NCBI GenBank assembly: GCA_016937595.1 | Contig: JAFHKH010000017.1 | Coordinates: 1 to 64,000, forward strand | DNA: 64,000 nucleotides | Reading direction: 5' to 3' | Origin: Pseudomonas cedrina subsp. fulgida | GTDB taxonomy: Bacteria; Pseudomonadota; Gammaproteobacteria; Pseudomonadales; Pseudomonadaceae | Part shown: positions 61,207 through 64,000 of the stretch, one piece after another | Position numbering within the stretch: position 1 is the first letter of the stretch | Layout: the number at the start of each line of letters is the position of its first letter | Made by a program: the position numbers and the translations under genes | The notes under the pieces: model-generated | What the model was told of the DNA's origin: nothing | Databases searched by the model: none | The model's input: the letters and a program-made list of their open reading frames with translations, nothing else

Positions 61207-61547
61207 TTTTCGGAATGCGTATATGGGGGCCTACGGGCTCCCTTGAATTAGATGAAAACTCCTTTACGGTCAGAATTATATATTCAGGGATCGTAGAGGC
61301 GGGCGTTCCAGCACCAGGGCGGTCTAGGTTTATTTCTATTCCGGGCGTATCTCCATCAACCCACTCAGCTATTTGCATTCCTATAGGTGCGTATCCGCAA
61401 GATCCAAATGCACAAAACAATTATGCCATTCAGTATGAGCCAGAAGTTAACAGTGGCGGCGTAACGGTATGGTTCGGAAACAGAACCAGCCCCCAAGGAA
61501 TTATTGGGCTTGGGCCGCAACGATTGCTTGTTATGAAGGATAGATAA
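61203..61547 (+). CDS. Hypothetical tail tip-associated protein, 114 aa
   Basis: Overlaps J by 4 nt and the next gene by 1 nt. Beta-rich (MIFGMRIWGPTGSLELDENSFTVRIIYSGIVEAG...). The coding is AT-richer than J. The place and composition suggest a host-range module; no family recognised. Confidence 0.6.
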   Translation: MIFGMRIWGPTGSLELDENSFTVRIIYSGIVEAGVPAPGRSRFISIPGVSPSTHSAICIPIGAYPQDPNAQNNYAIQYEPEVNSGGVTVWFGNRTSPQGIIGLGPQRLLVMKDR

Positions 61548-62176
61548 TGACATTCGGACTTGAGTTTACTAACAATAACAACGTAGTGACTCTTGACTCG
61601 GAGTTTGCTCGGCTGTGCGTTTTGCAGTCAGGACGATACTCGGGAGGGGCCACTTTTTCCCCAGCCATCACGACCACTGAGCCGCCGCTTGTATTTGTTC
61701 GACCGGACGGGACGACGACGTTTCAGTACACCACCATTAGTGGCGGTCCTGGAAACTGGACAGGTTTTTCATTTTTGTCGGCTGGTGCGGGTAATTACTT
61801 TTGTGCGGCCTTTCAGTCTCGCCCGCTTGCAAATTATGGGCTCAGGCTTTGGGGCGGGTCAGGAAATATTTTGTTTGATAGCGGAACCCCTTGCGCTCAA
61901 TTCACAAGAACGATAACTAGCTGGACCTATCTAGGCTCAAGCAATACTGGTCAGGGAACAATAAGGTCTAACTGGACTGCATATTCCCCGCTTGATACTG
62001 GGGATTATATGTTAGTGAACAATGTCGGGATGGATGTTGCTGGTAATACAACAAGGGCGGCAAATCTATATGTTGTCTGGAATTACGGAGCGAACAGGCT
62101 AGAGCCATATATCGTCGGTGTGAATAACTCCGTTAATTTTTTTATCCCCATTGTATTTGCTAAGCCTATTTCTTAG
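61547..62176 (+). CDS. Hypothetical tail tip-associated protein, 209 aa
   Basis: A beta-rich protein with many Gly, Thr and aromatic residues (FGLEFTNNNNVVTLDSEFARLCVLQSGRY, GPGNWTGFSFLSAGAGNYFC). N-terminus similar in style to the 61203 protein. AT-rich. Likely a receptor-binding or fibre-associated protein by position. Confidence 0.6.
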   Translation: MTFGLEFTNNNNVVTLDSEFARLCVLQSGRYSGGATFSPAITTTEPPLVFVRPDGTTTFQYTTISGGPGNWTGFSFLSAGAGNYFCAAFQSRPLANYGLRLWGGSGNILFDSGTPCAQFTRTITSWTYLGSSNTGQGTIRSNWTAYSPLDTGDYMLVNNVGMDVAGNTTRAANLYVVWNYGANRLEPYIVGVNNSVNFFIPIVFAKPIS

Positions 62177-62184
62177 GAGGTTAT

Positions 62185-63359
62185 ATGACCTGGTATAAAA
62201 CTGGATCAGTTGCCGTCTCACCTGGCAGCAACGCCGTGATAGGTGCGGGCACATCCTTCATCGCAAACTCGCGAGTCGGCGATGCATTCCGAGGGCCGGA
62301 CGGCGAGTGGTACGAAGTCACCAACATCGCCAGCAACACCGCGCTATCAATCGATCCTGCCTATCAGGGCGTCGCGGTAGCAGCTGGCGTGTATTCGCTC
62401 GCGCCGATGCAGGGTTACGTCAAGGATTCGGCCGACGCTTTGCGTGCGGCCACACAAGCGATCGCCAGCGGCGTTGCCGACATGCAGGAGCAGGTGACGG
62501 CCGCGACCGAAGCAGCAACGTCTGCTGGCCAGTCAAAGGCAGTTGCCACCGAGCAGGCAGGTATCGCCAGCGCGCGGCCACTCTGTCTACCGGCAACAAA
62601 GAAGCCGCGGAGCTCGCGGCTCAGCAAAGCGCTACATCCGCTCAGGCATCGGGTGCGGCAGCAGATCGGTCAGAAACGGCTCGAGATTCGATTGTTCAGT
62701 CCGAGCAGGCTGCGGCGGCATCAGCAGCGGCTGCTGCGGAATCTGCTGAGCAAGCGGAAGCCGTGACGATTGGGAAGGCTGCCAGTGGTGATAACAACGA
62801 TATCACTTCGCTTCGGGCCCTTAATGCGGATGGATTTGACAGGATCAGGCAAGGTCTTGCGCCGTTGGTGGGGGCGTCCGCCAGTGTTGCGGGGACTAAA
62901 GGACTGGTTCCTGCCCCGTCGATATCCGACCGACTGAAGGTACTGAGCGGTGCAGGAACCTGGGTTACGCTCCCGACTGGAGCAACTTGGGGAACTATCA
63001 CAGGAACGCTTTCCGCTCAGGCAGACCTGCAGGCAGTCCTTTCCACGTTAAGCGGCCAAGAGTATAAAACTGATATTGAAACCTTGTGGACCGGAACCGG
63101 AGCGCCAACCTCCGTAACGCTTGGTCGAAATCTCGTAGTAGGCGACATACTTTTTTTAACTCATAACGACACCTACAATCTTTCAACAGCCATGATTCCA
63201 GTGCGAGTTACAACAAGCGGGGCAAGGTTAATTTTCAACGTCGGAACAAACCTAACAGTGGTAGCGTTTGGGGCTTCCGCCAATCTTCTGAGCTTTATTC
63301 AGTACACCGCTGGTTACGGAATAATCTCCATAAATGCGCTCAAGGTGTCCAAAAAATGA
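62185..63359 (+). pseudogene. Tail fibre protein, apparent frameshift
   Basis: AGGAGG upstream. The N-terminal domain (MTWYKTGSVAVSPGSNAVIGAGTSFIANSRVGDAFRGPDGEWYEV) is a common fibre anchor. An Ala-rich coiled coil follows. Frame is lost near 62576 and continues in another frame (AATLSTGNKEAAELAAQQS...), ending in a beta-rich tip at 63359. Adding a G in a GG run gives about 391 residues. Confidence 0.82.
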
Positions 63360-63673
63360 CTGTATACACGGATGGAAAAACACTTCAGACGTATCCAACT
63401 CCTATTGGTCCAGAGTGGCGTGAAGCGCTACAAATCGATATTGACCTGATTGAAAAAGGTATTCAGCTAGAGAGGGCTGTACTCTCTGAAACATCGTGGC
63501 GTGATGAGCACATGCTAACCGCGCAGCAAACGGTCACAGCACTTGCGTACGGGGAAGAAGGAGTCGCAGGAACTGCTGCTGACTGGAGGAATTACTGGCT
63601 TGCCCTGCGAAAGTGGACCTCAGAAAATCCTGACTTCCCCGACAGTAGCAAGCGACCAGTAGCGCCAACCTGA
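63356..63673 (+). CDS. Tail fibre assembly-like protein (Phage_tail_APC)
   Basis: 105 residues. IGPEWREALQIDIDLIEKGIQLERAVLSETSWRDEHMLTAQQTV fits the small family encoded behind tail fibres. Overlaps the fibre gene by 4 nt. Confidence 0.65.
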   Translation: MTVYTDGKTLQTYPTPIGPEWREALQIDIDLIEKGIQLERAVLSETSWRDEHMLTAQQTVTALAYGEEGVAGTAADWRNYWLALRKWTSENPDFPDSSKRPVAPT

Positions 63674-63690
63674 TTCACTGCAGACACCAA

Positions 63691-63717
63691 CACCCGCCAT
63701 GAGCGGGTATTTTTTTG
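63691..63717 (+). terminator. Hairpin terminator before the endolysin gene
   Basis: CCCGC 63693-63697 pairs with GCGGG 63702-63706, followed by TATTTTTTT and then GCCTGGAGAAAAGC before the ATG. Third copy of the terminator-plus-Shine-Dalgarno cassette. Confidence 0.78.
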
Positions 63718-63730
63718 CCTGGAGAAAAGC

Positions 63731-64000
63731 ATGAGTGCAAACGAAAAAGACCGCGACATCCTGGCTCGTACGCTTTGGGGTGAGGCCCGCGGCGAAGGCG
63801 TGTCCGGGCAGATCGCCGTTGCCTGGACGATCCGCAACCGTGTGTTCGACGGCAAGGCCAAGTCTTGGTGGGGGGAGGGCTATGCCGGGGTTTGCCTGAA
63901 GCCGTGGCAATTCAGCTGCTGGAACAAGAACGACCCGAACTATGCCTACCTGAGCGGCGCCAAGCCGATCCCGGCCGCGCAGTTCGCCCAGGCCCAGCTC
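63731..64000 (+). CDS. Cell wall hydrolase/endolysin (SleB-like), cut by window end
   Basis: 90 residues visible, open to the right edge. EKDRDILARTLWGEARGEGVSGQIAVAWTIRNRVFDGKA carries the catalytic Glu of the SleB/CwlJ hydrolase_2 family, followed by CLKPWQFSCWNKNDPNY, also typical. It would degrade peptidoglycan at lysis, working with the holins at 36.3-37.0 kb. Confidence 0.88.
   Translation, partial: MSANEKDRDILARTLWGEARGEGVSGQIAVAWTIRNRVFDGKAKSWWGEGYAGVCLKPWQFSCWNKNDPNYAYLSGAKPIPAAQFAQAQL

Overview
The window is chromosomal DNA of a Pseudomonas, most likely of the fluorescens group, carrying most of a lambda-like siphovirus prophage. The host assignment rests on the high GC content, a REP pair with the GTGGGAGCGGGCTTGCCCGCGA-type core, DUF6124/DUF1654/DUF2388 family genes and the style of the catabolic operon. 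The host part is 1 to about 10.03 kb and the prophage runs from about 10.04 kb past the right edge. The window ends inside an endolysin-type gene, so the right att site is not seen.

Host region: a DUF6124 gene with a structured leader; a REP pair; a minus-strand block with a two-component system (OmpR-type regulator and HAMP histidine kinase), two small genes and an ABC six-TM protein; and an AraC regulator divergent from a four-gene operon (ornithine cyclodeaminase-like/tyramine oxidase subunit B-like protein, RidA, FAD-dependent amine/amino-acid oxidase, alpha/beta hydrolase). The operon suggests oxidation of an amine or amino acid through an imine. A small membrane protein gene precedes a 3' fragment of tRNA-Leu(UAA), which is the phage attachment site.

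Prophage layout: integrase and a DUF4224 protein lie at the left end. From 11.2 to 25.6 kb is a leftward early operon of small phage genes, including a Rad52-like annealing protein and Gp157. It contains an accessory segment (11.7-19.8 kb) with a DpdA/TGT-like protein, a DNA methyltransferase, an EVE-HNH nuclease, a PAPS-reductase-like PP-loop enzyme, a membrane coiled-coil protein and a PIN-domain protein. PL with three operators and a nut-like site is at 25.8-25.95 kb. Accessory genes sit between PL and the CI-like repressor (a LexA-box-driven DUF1654 gene, DUF2388, and an overlapping DUF1828/DUF6978 pair). The repressor/Cro switch at 29.2-30.4 kb has three operators of the same consensus (TTTAGC-N5-GCTAAA). 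Rightward early genes follow: antirepressor, an O-like replication protein with iterons inside its gene, a P-position protein, NinB, NinG and a Q-position protein. Then come holins, small terminase, large terminase, DUF4055 portal, head genes, tail genes in lambda order (tube, G/GT with a -1 slippery site, tape measure, M, L, K, I, J), a fibre and a cell-wall hydrolase. Minus-strand or AT-rich accessory genes interrupt the late operon at 35.7, 38.0, 43.6 and 55.2-56.9 kb.

Sequence quality matters for reading this annotation. Ten otherwise intact genes, host and phage, are broken by a single-base gain or loss, each repairable by changing a mononucleotide run by one base. These are most likely assembly errors rather than real pseudogenes. 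They are typed as pseudogenes here because the sequence as given is broken.
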